DNA of 64,000 bases from JANQEU01 sp965228045 (GTDB lineage: Bacteria > Bacteroidota > Bacteroidia > Cytophagales > Cyclobacteriaceae): contig OZ245789.1 of NCBI GenBank assembly GCA_965228045.1, forward strand, positions 3,410,001 through 3,474,000, given 5' to 3'. The notes under the pieces were generated by a model, which saw nothing but the letters and a program-made list of their open reading frames with translations, had not been told where the DNA came from and did not search any database. Position numbers and translations under genes: made by a program. Positions 36,195 through 45,935 of the stretch are shown here, in pieces. The stretch's first letter is position 1. Every line of letters begins with the position of its first letter.

Positions 36195-36668
36195 TCATTC
36201 TTCGTAAGAGGCGCTCCCGAAAAGCATGTAATTACCTTCCCTTTTCACAAAGTCATCTACCTGGAAAGTGTCGGGACCGGTTTTTTCGTAGGTGGTTTTG
36301 CCCTCTTCCGTGTCCGGTGTGCCCCATAAAATCGTCAGCTTATTTTCCTCGATCCATCCCTTCAAAGGAATTTGAATGCCTCTTGAGTCAAACCAGTAGC
36401 CCTTGACAGAATCTTCCAAAAGCTGATACATCCCGATTGCCTGGAACTTTATGACATCCTCTCCGGAAGACCGTGTAGTCTCATAGTTCAGCATGAAGAA
36501 CTTCTCATTCAGGGTTTTGCTCCATTTCATCCGGAATCCGGTCTTGCTGCCTAGCAATTCACCACTTCCGGCCCACTCTTTTGTGAGAAGATCATCAAAC
36601 ACACTTTGCGCGGAAACAGACGCCTGTACGAATAGGAATAGTGTGCAAAAAGCAATTATCGATTTCAT
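36195..36668 (-). CDS. Small exported lipocalin-like protein of unknown function
   Basis: A 157-residue protein with a signal peptide (cleavage near VSAQ). The mature sequence alternates beta strands (WAGSGELLGSKTGFRMKWSKTLNEKFFMLNYE, GYWFDSRGIQIPLKGWI) and resembles DUF1579/lipocalin-like beta barrels with a WxGxGEL start, but I cannot assign a family with certainty. Its nearest neighbour is the frameshifted EthD gene upstream. The gap of 126 bp to the AraC gene at its 3' side holds nothing recognisable. Confidence 0.7.
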   Translation of the reverse strand: MKSIIAFCTLFLFVQASVSAQSVFDDLLTKEWAGSGELLGSKTGFRMKWSKTLNEKFFMLNYETTRSSGEDVIKFQAIGMYQLLEDSVKGYWFDSRGIQIPLKGWIEENKLTILWGTPDTEEGKTTYEKTGPDTFQVDDFVKREGNYMLFGSASYEE

Positions 36669-36713
36669 CGGGTTAAGATAACCTGATTCACCCTAAATCA
36701 AACCACAAGATCA

Positions 36714-37120
36714 CTATCTGATCACTTCACTTATTTGGATGACAGGCATAATATTGGTGTAATTGGGAATGTCACCGGTAATCTGCTCCGCATTGGGTCC
36801 GAATGATGTCTGATAGTCTTCCAGTTTTTCGAAATACAGGTAACCAATGGCCAGATATGGAACGGGTTCATCCGGTGTCCTTCCGCAATTCCCTTATCGA
36901 TTTCCCAGGATTTCATGGATTGTCCCAATACCCTGGCCACCATAGGCATGTGCTTGGTGCTGTAATATTCCATGTCAAATGTTTTTCCTTCTTCATTCGG
37001 GTACATGATGGTCACTTTGATCATGCCTTTCTCTTTACTTTCGGTCTGGGCCAGGGCCATTTGGCCGGATATTACCATCAGCGAGACCGCGAGAATAGAT
37101 AGCCCAATGTTCCTTTTCAT
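36714..37120 (-). pseudogene. EthD-family exported protein, frameshifted
   Basis: The N-terminal part (signal peptide ending MALAQ, then GMIKVTIMYPNEEGKTFDMEYYSTKHMPMVARVLG) is a typical EthD-domain protein. After DKGIAEG, near 36878-36882, the frame as written runs into unrelated sequence. Shifting by one base restores TPDEPVPYLAIGYLYFEKL and then the family's C-terminus (SFGPNAEQI, IPNYTNIMPVIQISEV) with a stop at 36714-36716. One base has therefore been lost, either in the organism or in the assembly. EthD proteins are small dimeric ferredoxin-fold enzymes; export is unusual but common in Bacteroidota versions. Confidence 0.82.
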
Positions 37121-37182
37121 AGGTTGTTTATTTATGATATGCGATGATAACAGTTCATTTTGTCATCACCACTAGTAACTCC

Positions 37183-38451
37183 TCAATACACATCTTCCGC
37201 CGACCGATTTGGTCCCAGGACCAGGGCATTGGGCTGTTGTATGATGGATGAACTTACAAGTGTCCTGACCAGCGACCCGGTGGAGCTGTCAAAAACCTTT
37301 ATCTCATTGCGCCACCAATCACACAGAAGAATGTCCCCATTTTCATCAAATGCAAAGCCCTCTACGTTGTTTAATCCCGTAATAAAATTACCATTGTAAT
37401 CCAGGCTTGAAGAGAACTCTTTCACAACTCCCTCAGACCAGTCCGCGATAAAAACAGAACTTCCTTTGAGCCATAAATTAACCGGACCAGTAAGATTGCT
37501 GGCCATCGTTTGAAGCAGGTTGAATTCCGGATCATACACCCTCAGTTCCCTGATATCAAAACCAATTACATACATGTTACCATCTGTATCCCATGCATGA
37601 TCCATTCCCTCACCAAAATTCTGCACCACCGTCCTGTCGTAGTTTCCGTCATCATTGAATCTGACTATGGAATTATCCGTTGTCCCCCATTGACTGATGT
37701 ACAATTTATTACCAGGTCCAAAATTCATCTTGGTTGGATTGTCCAAAAGATAACCGGTCGTGAAATCTCCAACATAATTGCCGTCAGGGTCATATTCCTT
37801 GACCGCAGTGTTTCCTCTGCCGGTCACAATAAGGTTGCCATTACGGAGAAAATTAAGGTCCTGGGGAGCACTGAGACCGCCGGCTCCGCTTTCCACGAAT
37901 GATGTTATATACTCGCCCGTTACCCCGTCAAACAATTCCACGGAATTTGTGTTTCGACTACTTACATACAGGTCACTAAGCCTTCCATTGGTCAATTCAA
38001 ATGGTTCAGACCTGGATGATAAGGTCGATTTGTAATTGGATTCATTGGTAATTGCCAGAACCTGAACCACATAAGATGATCCGTTTTCCAGCACTTCACC
38101 ATTGACCTGAATCAGGTCCTCCTTGAGGTTTATTTTAATTGTCTCTACACTTGATTGGATGGCAACATAGTTTTCTGAATTTACAGCCATAGATTCAGTG
38201 ATGATACGACCCTCATCAATGACAAAGATTCTATATTCCTCAACCAAATCCCTATCGGGTCCGGTGGTTATGAACACCCGAATATCCGAGGCGTTTCCCT
38301 CATTCCCCACATCATATCCCACGACCTCAGCAAAGGCGTTAAGTGCGTCCAGATCCTCCGGTTTCGTTTCATCGTCCGGATCTCCGCACGCTACCAGTAA
38401 AAGCAAAGTCATGCCACCACGAAAAAGATCCACAGAATGTAAAAATTTCAT
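37183..38451 (-). CDS. NHL-type beta-propeller lipoprotein
   Basis: A 422-residue lipoprotein with the lipobox LLLLVAC at the start, followed by an acidic linker. Residues about 45-150 form a fibronectin/Ig-like segment. Residues about 150-415 contain repeated propeller blades (SDLYVSSRNTNSVELFDG, PQDLNFLRNGNLIVTGRGNTAVKEYDPDGNYVG, PTKMNFGPGNKLYISQWG, NVEGFAFDENGDILLCDWWRNEIKVFDS) of the NHL/6-bladed type. Such proteins bind ligands at the cell surface or periplasm; no enzymatic residues can be named. It is transcribed leftward, divergent from the membrane AraC gene. Confidence 0.82.
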   Translation of the reverse strand: MKFLHSVDLFRGGMTLLLLVACGDPDDETKPEDLDALNAFAEVVGYDVGNEGNASDIRVFITTGPDRDLVEEYRIFVIDEGRIITESMAVNSENYVAIQSSVETIKINLKEDLIQVNGEVLENGSSYVVQVLAITNESNYKSTLSSRSEPFELTNGRLSDLYVSSRNTNSVELFDGVTGEYITSFVESGAGGLSAPQDLNFLRNGNLIVTGRGNTAVKEYDPDGNYVGDFTTGYLLDNPTKMNFGPGNKLYISQWGTTDNSIVRFNDDGNYDRTVVQNFGEGMDHAWDTDGNMYVIGFDIRELRVYDPEFNLLQTMASNLTGPVNLWLKGSSVFIADWSEGVVKEFSSSLDYNGNFITGLNNVEGFAFDENGDILLCDWWRNEIKVFDSSTGSLVRTLVSSSIIQQPNALVLGPNRSAEDVY

Positions 38452-38613
38452 AATCTCTTATTTCAGTTCAATTTGAAAATGCTTTTGTATGTCTTAAGCA
38501 TCGGTCAAAAGTCACGACTATTAGGGATGATTCGTGCAGAAACAAGTTGCTGGATTCTTACAGATAATTATTTGACAGTCAATTAGGGAATTGACCTATT
38601 TGAGCTGTTTTGA

Positions 38614-39747
38614 ATGCGTAGTGTACAAACTGTACTAATGGACCTATACGTCTTTTTCGGAAGTATTTATTTGACTGGTGTGCTGATAGGACTACTGTTG
38701 ATTGGCGTATGTGTGGTGCAGTCCGGTAAACCCATCCATAAGAAAACCCTAATAGCATTGCTGATGATCTTTTGTCTCATCCTCCTTGATGGCTACCTGA
38801 TCAACATGCGGTTCTATACGCTTTGGCCACATTTTGCCTATGCCTCCGCTCCATTTTGGTATGCTGTGGCTCCATTGATCTACCTTCTTTTCGCATCAGC
38901 GGGTAAAAAAACTTTTAAAGTCAGGTGGGTTGATCTGCTACATCTGTTACCCCTATTTATTTATGTGTTTTTACACAGAGACTATTTCCTGGCTGATTCA
39001 CTGACTAAGATTGAGGTAATAGATCGCTCTTTTGATCTTCAGGCTCCGGGTGTAAACTGGATGATGATCCTTTTCTACGCGCAAAACATATTGTATATCT
39101 CGGGTCTGTTGCTACCTGGTCGTGCAAATTCAATTTTCAAAAGCAGATTTGTCCCCATCCTTTACCTGTACGGTGTGATTATTATCCTGGACGCATCCGG
39201 TATGGTGCTCAGGTTGATGGGTGTGATAGATGCCAGTTATCTGGGTGATATAACCACCACAGTTTATACCGTCTTAATATATTTTCTGGCATATCGTGCG
39301 ATCACTTCCCCAAATTACCTTGAAATCAGATCACCGATTCATAAACGATATGCCGCTTCCGGACTGGATAAAGAAGGAATAAGCAGATTATCCGGACTCA
39401 CCAGGGATTTAATCGTCAGAGAAAAATTGTTTCTAAAGAAGGACCTGAAGCTGCAAGAAATAGCCGCCATATTAGACGTAAACAAAGTTCAACTGTCGGA
39501 GGCGATCAATAAGGGTTTTGGCTATAATTTCAACATGCTGGTTAATCGTTCCAGGGTAAACTATGCGCTGGATATTATTGCAAATGAAAACTTCCTCGAA
39601 AAATATGACATGAATGCCTTAGCCTTGAAATGCGGATTTTCCAATGCCGTCACCTTTTACCGAAATTTCAAGACTGTGACGGGCAGAACGCCTGCTGGCT
39701 ACCTCCGCCGCCAGGAGGCTCACGAAAACCCTGTCCCGCATCCTTAA
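38614..39747 (+). CDS. Membrane-anchored AraC-family regulator
   Basis: A 377-residue protein with about seven hydrophobic helices in residues 10-230 followed by a cytoplasmic AraC HTH domain (about 275-370; DLKLQEIAAILDVNKVQLSEAINKGFGYNFNMLVNRSRVNYA and MNALALKCGFSNAVTFYRNFKTVTGRTPAGYL). Multi-helix sensors fused to AraC output domains are frequent in Bacteroidota and act as one-component membrane regulators. An internal ATG at 38638 is an alternative start. It is divergent from the propeller lipoprotein gene, which may be a target. Confidence 0.85.
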   Translation: MRSVQTVLMDLYVFFGSIYLTGVLIGLLLIGVCVVQSGKPIHKKTLIALLMIFCLILLDGYLINMRFYTLWPHFAYASAPFWYAVAPLIYLLFASAGKKTFKVRWVDLLHLLPLFIYVFLHRDYFLADSLTKIEVIDRSFDLQAPGVNWMMILFYAQNILYISGLLLPGRANSIFKSRFVPILYLYGVIIILDASGMVLRLMGVIDASYLGDITTTVYTVLIYFLAYRAITSPNYLEIRSPIHKRYAASGLDKEGISRLSGLTRDLIVREKLFLKKDLKLQEIAAILDVNKVQLSEAINKGFGYNFNMLVNRSRVNYALDIIANENFLEKYDMNALALKCGFSNAVTFYRNFKTVTGRTPAGYLRRQEAHENPVPHP

Positions 39748-39855
39748 TGAAATCTCTTTCAAAAAATTATTTGTCATAAATGGGAATTGTCCTGCCGCAC
39801 GAATAAACTCACTTAATACCAAACTTTAGGGGAAGAATTTAAAACCTCTAAAGCC

Positions 39856-40281
39856 ATGCACAAATCCATTTTACTTTTTAGGTCGGCCTCAGTTTTACTC
39901 ATCCTGAACGGCCTTGCACACATCATTTCACTTCAAACGCCTTATCGATCCGAGGATCCTAAAGAAATGGAGTTCTTTCAGGAGATCACTTCGTACGTCT
40001 TGCCCAGTTTTGGAAGAACGTTCATTGAATTGAACCTCGGTACCAGTTACGGCACTGCCTTAACCAGCATAATCGCCGGGATTTTGTCATTTATGTTGAC
40101 GAAATATGTTGATTTACAAAAACTGCGACCCTTCATCGTGATTAATCTGGTTGGATGGCTGGTGGTAGAAATATTTTTCATTCACTATACTGTTCCTATA
40201 CCTATGGTACTTTGGGGATTGGTTGTATTGCTGTACCTGCTCTCCTTTGCCATGCATCTGTATGGCGTAAGAAAATCCTAA
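39856..40281 (+). CDS. Small four-helix membrane protein
   Basis: A 141-residue integral membrane protein; I recognise no named family. Four hydrophobic helices can be seen (about 8-25, 68-83, 93-111, 115-135), with a polar loop after the first containing SEDPKEMEFFQEITSY. It has no Cys and no catalytic motif. It is co-oriented with the AraC gene 108 bp upstream and convergent with the PagL-like gene 13 bp downstream. Confidence 0.65.
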   Translation: MHKSILLFRSASVLLILNGLAHIISLQTPYRSEDPKEMEFFQEITSYVLPSFGRTFIELNLGTSYGTALTSIIAGILSFMLTKYVDLQKLRPFIVINLVGWLVVEIFFIHYTVPIPMVLWGLVVLLYLLSFAMHLYGVRKS

Positions 40282-40294
40282 AAGAATAACCCTG

Positions 40295-41359
40295 TCAAAA
40301 TGAATAACCTACCCGAACATCTGCAAAATCTGCCACATGCCCATGCGCCTTGAGCGCCACACCGGCAAAAATAGATTTGGTAATGCTATAGGTCAAAGTA
40401 TACCGCTGATAGAGACTCGAATCCTGTGAAGGCGGTTTGATGAAGTACACCGCAAACTGCTGACCAAAAAGAAAATCTCCGAGAATGAACTCGTGTCCGA
40501 TTCCGGCTCCCAGGTTGTTTCCATCTATCTTCATCTCCTCCCTGGCCTTGAATACCTGTCCCCGGTCATACATCCATTCAGCGCCCAAAGTGATATTATT
40601 GAGTCTCGAAATCCTCCTCGCATACCTGATTTCCAACCCCATGGAAATGATATAATTGATAGGCCGAGGCTGATGATAAGTGCCGAAAAGCGACAAATCC
40701 AGCCTGTCTCTGTTTTCGCTGGTACTTTGCCAATCGGTCCGCACCCTTTCGGGAAATTTTGGCACAGTCATATATCGGCTCAGGCCAATGCCCACCGTAG
40801 GCCAGTTGATGCCTTTATTTGGCTCTTTCATGCCACCGTTCGAGATGTGGTTAAAAACAAGGTTGAGATCCGCTTTCCACCTTTCGGTAAACCGATAATG
40901 AAGAGCCCCTCCCAGTTGCAAGGGAAACGCCACATATGTACTATAGCTCTGATTATCCGGATTGCGGTCGGGATGATGTGGTTTGCTTTGATAGGAAAAA
41001 CCAATAGCGGCTCTTACCGAAACATTGAATCTATTCCCGGCACCAAAAACCGGCTGCAGATAGTACATTCCGGTGGCACCGTATCCCAGTACCTCAGGAT
41101 TATCAAAATCCCAGGCCGTTAACGACACACCTGATTTCGGAAAGCAATTACAGCGACTCCACGACTTCTCGGAAGTCCGGTGTCTGCCAAAATCCAGTTC
41201 CAGCCCTATTGGGTTCGAGTTTTCAATGTTTCGAAGTGCGCGGCTGTGAATGATCACAAAGCCATAATCAAGCCTTGCTGCCGTATACTTATAGTATTCC
41301 TGACAGCAGACATCTCCTGCCATTAATAAAATCAGAAAAATTACGCTCCAGCGAAACAC
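40295..41359 (-). CDS. PagL-like lipid A deacylase / acyloxyacyl hydrolase family protein
   Basis: A 354-residue outer-membrane beta-barrel with a signal peptide (MFRWSVIFLILLMAGDVCCQ). The segment FNHISNGGMKEPNKGIN carries the His-x-Ser-Asn arrangement that forms the active site of PagL-type 3-O-deacylases. The N-terminal stretch with RALRNIENSNPIGLELDFGRH and the cysteine pair RCNCFPKSG match the larger Bacteroidota members. It probably trims lipid A acyl chains in the outer membrane. The function is inferred from family; substrate preference is unknown. Confidence 0.78.
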   Translation of the reverse strand: MFRWSVIFLILLMAGDVCCQEYYKYTAARLDYGFVIIHSRALRNIENSNPIGLELDFGRHRTSEKSWSRCNCFPKSGVSLTAWDFDNPEVLGYGATGMYYLQPVFGAGNRFNVSVRAAIGFSYQSKPHHPDRNPDNQSYSTYVAFPLQLGGALHYRFTERWKADLNLVFNHISNGGMKEPNKGINWPTVGIGLSRYMTVPKFPERVRTDWQSTSENRDRLDLSLFGTYHQPRPINYIISMGLEIRYARRISRLNNITLGAEWMYDRGQVFKAREEMKIDGNNLGAGIGHEFILGDFLFGQQFAVYFIKPPSQDSSLYQRYTLTYSITKSIFAGVALKAHGHVADFADVRVGYSF

Positions 41360-41434
41360 ATATTGAAATTAGATAAAAGTAGCGGTCCCTGAAAACAAAG
41401 ACATGAATGGCTTAGACAGCTTTGCAGCGATCCC

Positions 41435-42295
41435 TTATCTCAGGTTGGCAGTGGTAAGCGAGAAGCACGTGAAAATCCCAAATCCACCTGTCACATTGCT
41501 CTCCACGGTTACAGCTTCGGTAAACAAGCTTCCCTGACTGTCCCGTACTTTCTCCATATCCAATAGATACCTGTAGTAGGTTGGGGTTAGGGATTTGATA
41601 TCAACGAAGATAGGATCATCATTTGGCGAAAGATGCTCAAGATCCAGCACAAACAGTTCTCCATTGAAAAGTTCGTCACTAATCAGGAATACATTTAAGT
41701 AGTCAGTCGCATCTGTCGTAAAGATGGCCTGATTCTCATAGTTTTCGATGCTCACATTACTCGATCTGATGGGCAGCATATCCACAACTCCTTCCTCACG
41801 AATCTGGTAGACAATGACTTCATAATAATTCTTTTGGTCGGGGTCGTCCTCAAAATCTATCTGGAGTCTGGACGTGATGTTGCCAAATTGACCCTCGCTA
41901 ATTGACGGTTGATAGGTTAGCGACGTGATGTCAACGGAATGCGGAACAAAGTCATCGGCTACAAGCTCACCATATCCCGGGATTTCCGCCTGTATGGAGT
42001 AGGTCACTCCCTCTTCCACGTCGAAATCCCCCAGGTACACACCGTCCAGGTCATGAAAAAGAGTATCGGAACCCTGTGTATGATCTATGATTACCAATGC
42101 ATTGGTGATGAACGAGTAAGGTTGGTCCACCAATATGGAGTTGGAAAAAGATAGTCTAACCCTAGGTTGAAACCCGGGCACAAGCGCACCGGTAATAACA
42201 GGCACCTGCCCGCTTCCGTCAAAATCAAGGTCATCTACCAGGGCTGTATCACAACCGACCCCAAGAACGATCAAAAGGACTGCTATTCTTTTCAT
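41435..42295 (-). CDS. DUF4249 lipoprotein partner of the TonB receptor
   Basis: A 286-residue lipoprotein (lipobox VLGVGC) of the DUF4249 family. Typical features are an N-terminal PVITGALVPGFQPRVRLSFSNSI segment, VIIDHTQGSDTLFHDLDGVY, and the C-terminal FVLDLEHLSPNDDPIFVDIKSLTPTYYRYL. These proteins are usually encoded directly after a TonB-dependent receptor, as here (adjacent, no gap), and are thought to sit over or beside it at the cell surface. Ligand unknown. Confidence 0.87.
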   Translation of the reverse strand: MKRIAVLLIVLGVGCDTALVDDLDFDGSGQVPVITGALVPGFQPRVRLSFSNSILVDQPYSFITNALVIIDHTQGSDTLFHDLDGVYLGDFDVEEGVTYSIQAEIPGYGELVADDFVPHSVDITSLTYQPSISEGQFGNITSRLQIDFEDDPDQKNYYEVIVYQIREEGVVDMLPIRSSNVSIENYENQAIFTTDATDYLNVFLISDELFNGELFVLDLEHLSPNDDPIFVDIKSLTPTYYRYLLDMEKVRDSQGSLFTEAVTVESNVTGGFGIFTCFSLTTANLR

Positions 42296-44938
42296 TTAAT
42301 TGAATTTGAATCTGTAAGAGAAACTTGGTACAAACCAGAAGGTGCTCAGCTGTCGAAAATGTCTGTTTTGGACACTCTCCTCCGCATTTGACTGAGGACC
42401 GTCTTTGATGTAAACGATAAATGGATTTTTGCGACCGTAGGCATTAATGACCGAAAAATTCCAGGTGCGGGTTCCCCTGTTCCTCTCCTTATGGAAATTG
42501 ATGCCCAGGTCCATTCTATGATAGTTTGGAAGCCTGACGTCATTTATCCTATCGTAGATCTGTACGTTGGGTTGGTTTCTGGAAACTTGTGCATCCGGGG
42601 CATCCGGAAAAACCTCAAGTGGTAGGTGCGTTCCCACCGGAACAGAAATTACATTTCCCGAGGCAAAGACCCAATTCCCCGAAAGGTCAATCTTTTCATT
42701 GATTTTGTGCACGACCACCCAGTTGATGTCGTGTCTTCGGTCATACTGATACGGAAAAGTTCTGCCGTTGTTTAATTCTGAAAAATTCCGTGTGGTCCAT
42801 GACAACGTATATCCCAACCACCCCGTGGATTTTCCAACTGACTTTCGTAAAAGCCATTCCACACCATAGGACTCACCGGTTCCATCTGTAACGATCTTTT
42901 GCTCCCAGGTGGTTCTGGAATCCACAAAATTTGCCCCCTCCCTGTAGGCAATAAGGTTATCCATTTCTTTATAATAAGACTCCACGGACAGAGAAAGCTG
43001 ATTTCCCAATTTATGGTTGATACCCAGTGTCCACTGACTGGAGGACATGGGTGGTGCTGCACTGGTAGCCGGCACCCATAAGTCCAGGGGTATGCCCAAT
43101 GTACTGTTGGTAAGGAGATGGATAAACTGATTCATCCGCGCGTAAGACGCGTTCACCTTCCATTTGGGTTTTGGCAAATAACTTATCGACACTCTAGGTT
43201 GCAGTGATAGATACGATTGGTTGTCAACCCACAAAGTCGAGGTGTGTACCCCCACATTGGCGTAAAGCCTTTGAGTGATTTCAACGTTGTCCTCAATAAA
43301 AAATGAGAGCTCGTTCGACGTGGTGCTTTGACTGTTGTAAATCGTGTCCAAAACAGAAGCCTGATTTTGCGAGGAAAGACTTATGGATCGAATTCCGGGA
43401 TCAAACACGTGATGGACGCCATTCAATCCAAACCTGATCTCCTGTCTGCGATCCGGATAGTAATCAAACTGAGCTTTCAGACCGTAATCCTGAATGGACG
43501 AATTGAAAGATTCGGAAAGAAGATTCCGGGAAAAATCAGGTGGGTAATCGTACAGTTCCTCCTGGTCTACATCAATCTCAACATTGAAACGTGAATAACT
43601 GGTATTGGTATTCAGAAACAGTTTATTTCCAAATTGGTGGTTCCATCGGGCAGACAGGATCTGATTTTGCCATCCCATAGATGCTTTTTCAGAGGTTTTA
43701 GTGATGCCATTGTCATTTTCAAACTGTTCCCTTAAATGTGCGCCCAGCAAGTCTCCACTTTGATAATAGCTCAGGTAAACATGGTCTTTTTCGGAAATCT
43801 CATGATTCACTTTCGCAGAAAGATCCTGAAACACGATGCGTTGGGTGGTTCGTGCGTTTGGATTTTCAGGTTCCAGATCCATGTTCCGCAATATGAGGTC
43901 CATAAATGTCCGCCTGCCGGTGACAATGAAGGAGGTTCTTTCATCCACAATGGGGCCCTCAATTGTGAAATTAGACAGAAGGTAACCCAGGCCTACTTCG
44001 CCGGTAAGGTGTTGATTGTTGCCTTCTTTCAGGTTGACATCGATGACGGAGGATAGCCTTCCTCCATATCTGGCCGGAAACCCACCCTTTATCACATCAA
44101 TGTTCCGGATGGCGGAGGCATTGAAGGTTGAAAAAAGATCAAAAGCATGATTCGCATTGTAAATATTGGCGCCGTCCATCAGGATCAGGTTCTGGTCAGC
44201 ACCTCCCCCACGAACGTAAAAACCTGTGGCATTGTCACTCCCAAACTTAATGCCCGGCATCATAGTAATGGTCCTTAAGATGTCCGGAACACCCATAAAA
44301 GAAGGAAGCAACTGAACCTCCTTTGGTGAAACGGAAACCAAATTCATCTGACTTTTATGAATTCGATCCGAGGATACAATGACTTCCTGTAGCTCCTGCG
44401 TATTTGGAGTTAGAGATATACTCAGGATTTCATCCGGACCCCCGGGAAGTACAAACTGCGGGTCATATCCAACGAAGGATATCAGTAAAACGGAAGCAGT
44501 ATCATCAGGGTAAGTATAACTGAAAAAGCCATATTGATTGGAGACAGAACCCCTTCTATTGACGGTATCGTAGATGGTAACCCCAACGAGCGCTTCCCCC
44601 GTTTCAGCATCGTCAATGTATCCACTGTAAGTCTTATGCTTTTCTTTGGTAGGATACACAAGAATCTTTTGTCCACGTATTTCCCACAGTTGGTTGGAAG
44701 GCGCTGTCATGATATCCAATAAGTCGGAGAGCTCCATGATCGTATCTACCTGTATAAGGATGTCCGTTGACCAGTTTCCAAATGATATTGTCACGTCAGT
44801 TTGGCTTTCAATTTCATTTATGGCCTCCTGGATTGAGATTTTATCACTTTTTAAGCTGATCGGAGTACCACGAAAATCATTTTGGGCCACAGTAATCAAA
44901 GAGGCGATGAGTGAGACAAGTAGCGTTAACTGTTTCAT
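42296..44938 (-). CDS. TonB-dependent receptor with STN and carboxypeptidase-like N-terminal domains
   Basis: An 880-residue outer-membrane transporter. Order: signal peptide (VAQ), STN/secretin-like signalling domain (about 20-95), carboxypeptidase-regulatory-like domain (about 105-190; YSGYIDDAETGEALVGVTIYD), plug (about 200-310; IRNIDVIKGGFPARYGGRLSSVIDV) and a 22-strand barrel ending in the aromatic-terminated FSYRFKFN. The STN domain and the FecR gene overlapping by 4 bp imply surface signalling: substrate binding relayed to FecR and the ECF sigma factor. The substrate (siderophore, haem, glycan or peptide) is not evident. Confidence 0.92.
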   Translation of the reverse strand: MKQLTLLVSLIASLITVAQNDFRGTPISLKSDKISIQEAINEIESQTDVTISFGNWSTDILIQVDTIMELSDLLDIMTAPSNQLWEIRGQKILVYPTKEKHKTYSGYIDDAETGEALVGVTIYDTVNRRGSVSNQYGFFSYTYPDDTASVLLISFVGYDPQFVLPGGPDEILSISLTPNTQELQEVIVSSDRIHKSQMNLVSVSPKEVQLLPSFMGVPDILRTITMMPGIKFGSDNATGFYVRGGGADQNLILMDGANIYNANHAFDLFSTFNASAIRNIDVIKGGFPARYGGRLSSVIDVNLKEGNNQHLTGEVGLGYLLSNFTIEGPIVDERTSFIVTGRRTFMDLILRNMDLEPENPNARTTQRIVFQDLSAKVNHEISEKDHVYLSYYQSGDLLGAHLREQFENDNGITKTSEKASMGWQNQILSARWNHQFGNKLFLNTNTSYSRFNVEIDVDQEELYDYPPDFSRNLLSESFNSSIQDYGLKAQFDYYPDRRQEIRFGLNGVHHVFDPGIRSISLSSQNQASVLDTIYNSQSTTSNELSFFIEDNVEITQRLYANVGVHTSTLWVDNQSYLSLQPRVSISYLPKPKWKVNASYARMNQFIHLLTNSTLGIPLDLWVPATSAAPPMSSSQWTLGINHKLGNQLSLSVESYYKEMDNLIAYREGANFVDSRTTWEQKIVTDGTGESYGVEWLLRKSVGKSTGWLGYTLSWTTRNFSELNNGRTFPYQYDRRHDINWVVVHKINEKIDLSGNWVFASGNVISVPVGTHLPLEVFPDAPDAQVSRNQPNVQIYDRINDVRLPNYHRMDLGINFHKERNRGTRTWNFSVINAYGRKNPFIVYIKDGPQSNAEESVQNRHFRQLSTFWFVPSFSYRFKFN

Positions 44939-45873
44939 TTCCCGGAAGGTCTAAGGATGTAACTGCCATTTTCCATCGCGATTTCCAGGTCCAGGACGAG
45001 CGCCATTTCATCCAATACTTCCGATAATACCGGTTCATCGAACCTGGAAGTAAATAAGGGGTACCCATGCTTGAATGCTTCTGTTTTGATGGTCACACCA
45101 AAATGACTGGACAGGTCATCAATAACGATGTCCAGAGGGGCATCATCGAACCTGAGCATTCCGGTTTTCCAGGAGATGCTGTTGATATCATAAGGTTTGA
45201 TGTTTATTCCGACTCCGTCTCGCCAGATGGCTGCCTCACCCGCTGTCAGCAGTTTCTCCTGCTGGTTACTGCTAAATGACACTTTCCCCTCAGAAACCTG
45301 GAGGACTACTTCATCATTGGAAACATCCAGATGAAAAGATGTACCCAATACTTTGGTGGTAAGTAAACCTGATTTTACCGAAAAAGGCTTTTCTGGATCA
45401 GGAGTCACCTCAAAAAATGCGCTTCCTTCCAATATCAGGTTTCTTCCGCGCTCAAAATCCTGATTCACCCTGAGGGTGGCCCCGGAGTTCAGATTAACAA
45501 TTGAACCATCGGATAATCGAATTTCCCTGGGTGTATCTCCCGTAGTATAGGTTTTCCATGACATGGATGGAGTGAGAAGGTTGTACAACAGAAAACCTGA
45601 AATAATCAAAACGGACACTGCAGCCGCTACCCAACTCATCATTGGTTTACGTTGAGGTCGCAGGTGACCGTGAATGGTATTCCAATCGTCTATGAGTTGT
45701 GTTCTGTTGAGATATGCGATGTCTTTCGATTGATCCCAGATCTGATGAAGTCTTTCATATAGCGCTCTGTTTTCCGCTGATTTCGATAACCAGACTTCAA
45801 AATCCCGGTGATCATCCTCCGGATGATCTAATCTGGCAACGATATCTGCCCATTCCTTTTCTGATAAATCCAT
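44935..45873 (-). CDS. FecR-family anti-sigma factor
   Basis: A 312-residue membrane protein. The cytoplasmic N-terminus (about 1-85) is the anti-sigma part, with a single membrane helix near MSWVAAAVSVLIISGFLLYNLL (about 80-100). The periplasmic FecR domain follows (YTTGDTPREIRLSDGSIVNLNSGATLRV, GSAFFEVTPDPEKPFSVKSG, VLGTSFHLDVSNDEVVLQVSEGKVSF), and a C-terminal domain (about 225-312) of the DUF4974 type that contacts the receptor STN domain. It overlaps the receptor start by 4 bp and lies 62 bp after the sigma factor gene. Confidence 0.92.
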   Translation of the reverse strand: MDLSEKEWADIVARLDHPEDDHRDFEVWLSKSAENRALYERLHQIWDQSKDIAYLNRTQLIDDWNTIHGHLRPQRKPMMSWVAAAVSVLIISGFLLYNLLTPSMSWKTYTTGDTPREIRLSDGSIVNLNSGATLRVNQDFERGRNLILEGSAFFEVTPDPEKPFSVKSGLLTTKVLGTSFHLDVSNDEVVLQVSEGKVSFSSNQQEKLLTAGEAAIWRDGVGINIKPYDINSISWKTGMLRFDDAPLDIVIDDLSSHFGVTIKTEAFKHGYPLFTSRFDEPVLSEVLDEMALVLDLEIAMENGSYILRPSGK

Positions 45874-45935
45874 GCGGTCTGTTTTTAGAGTAGAGGAATG
45901 AGACGCTCAAAACACGTACGCGTCCTTTGAAAAAT

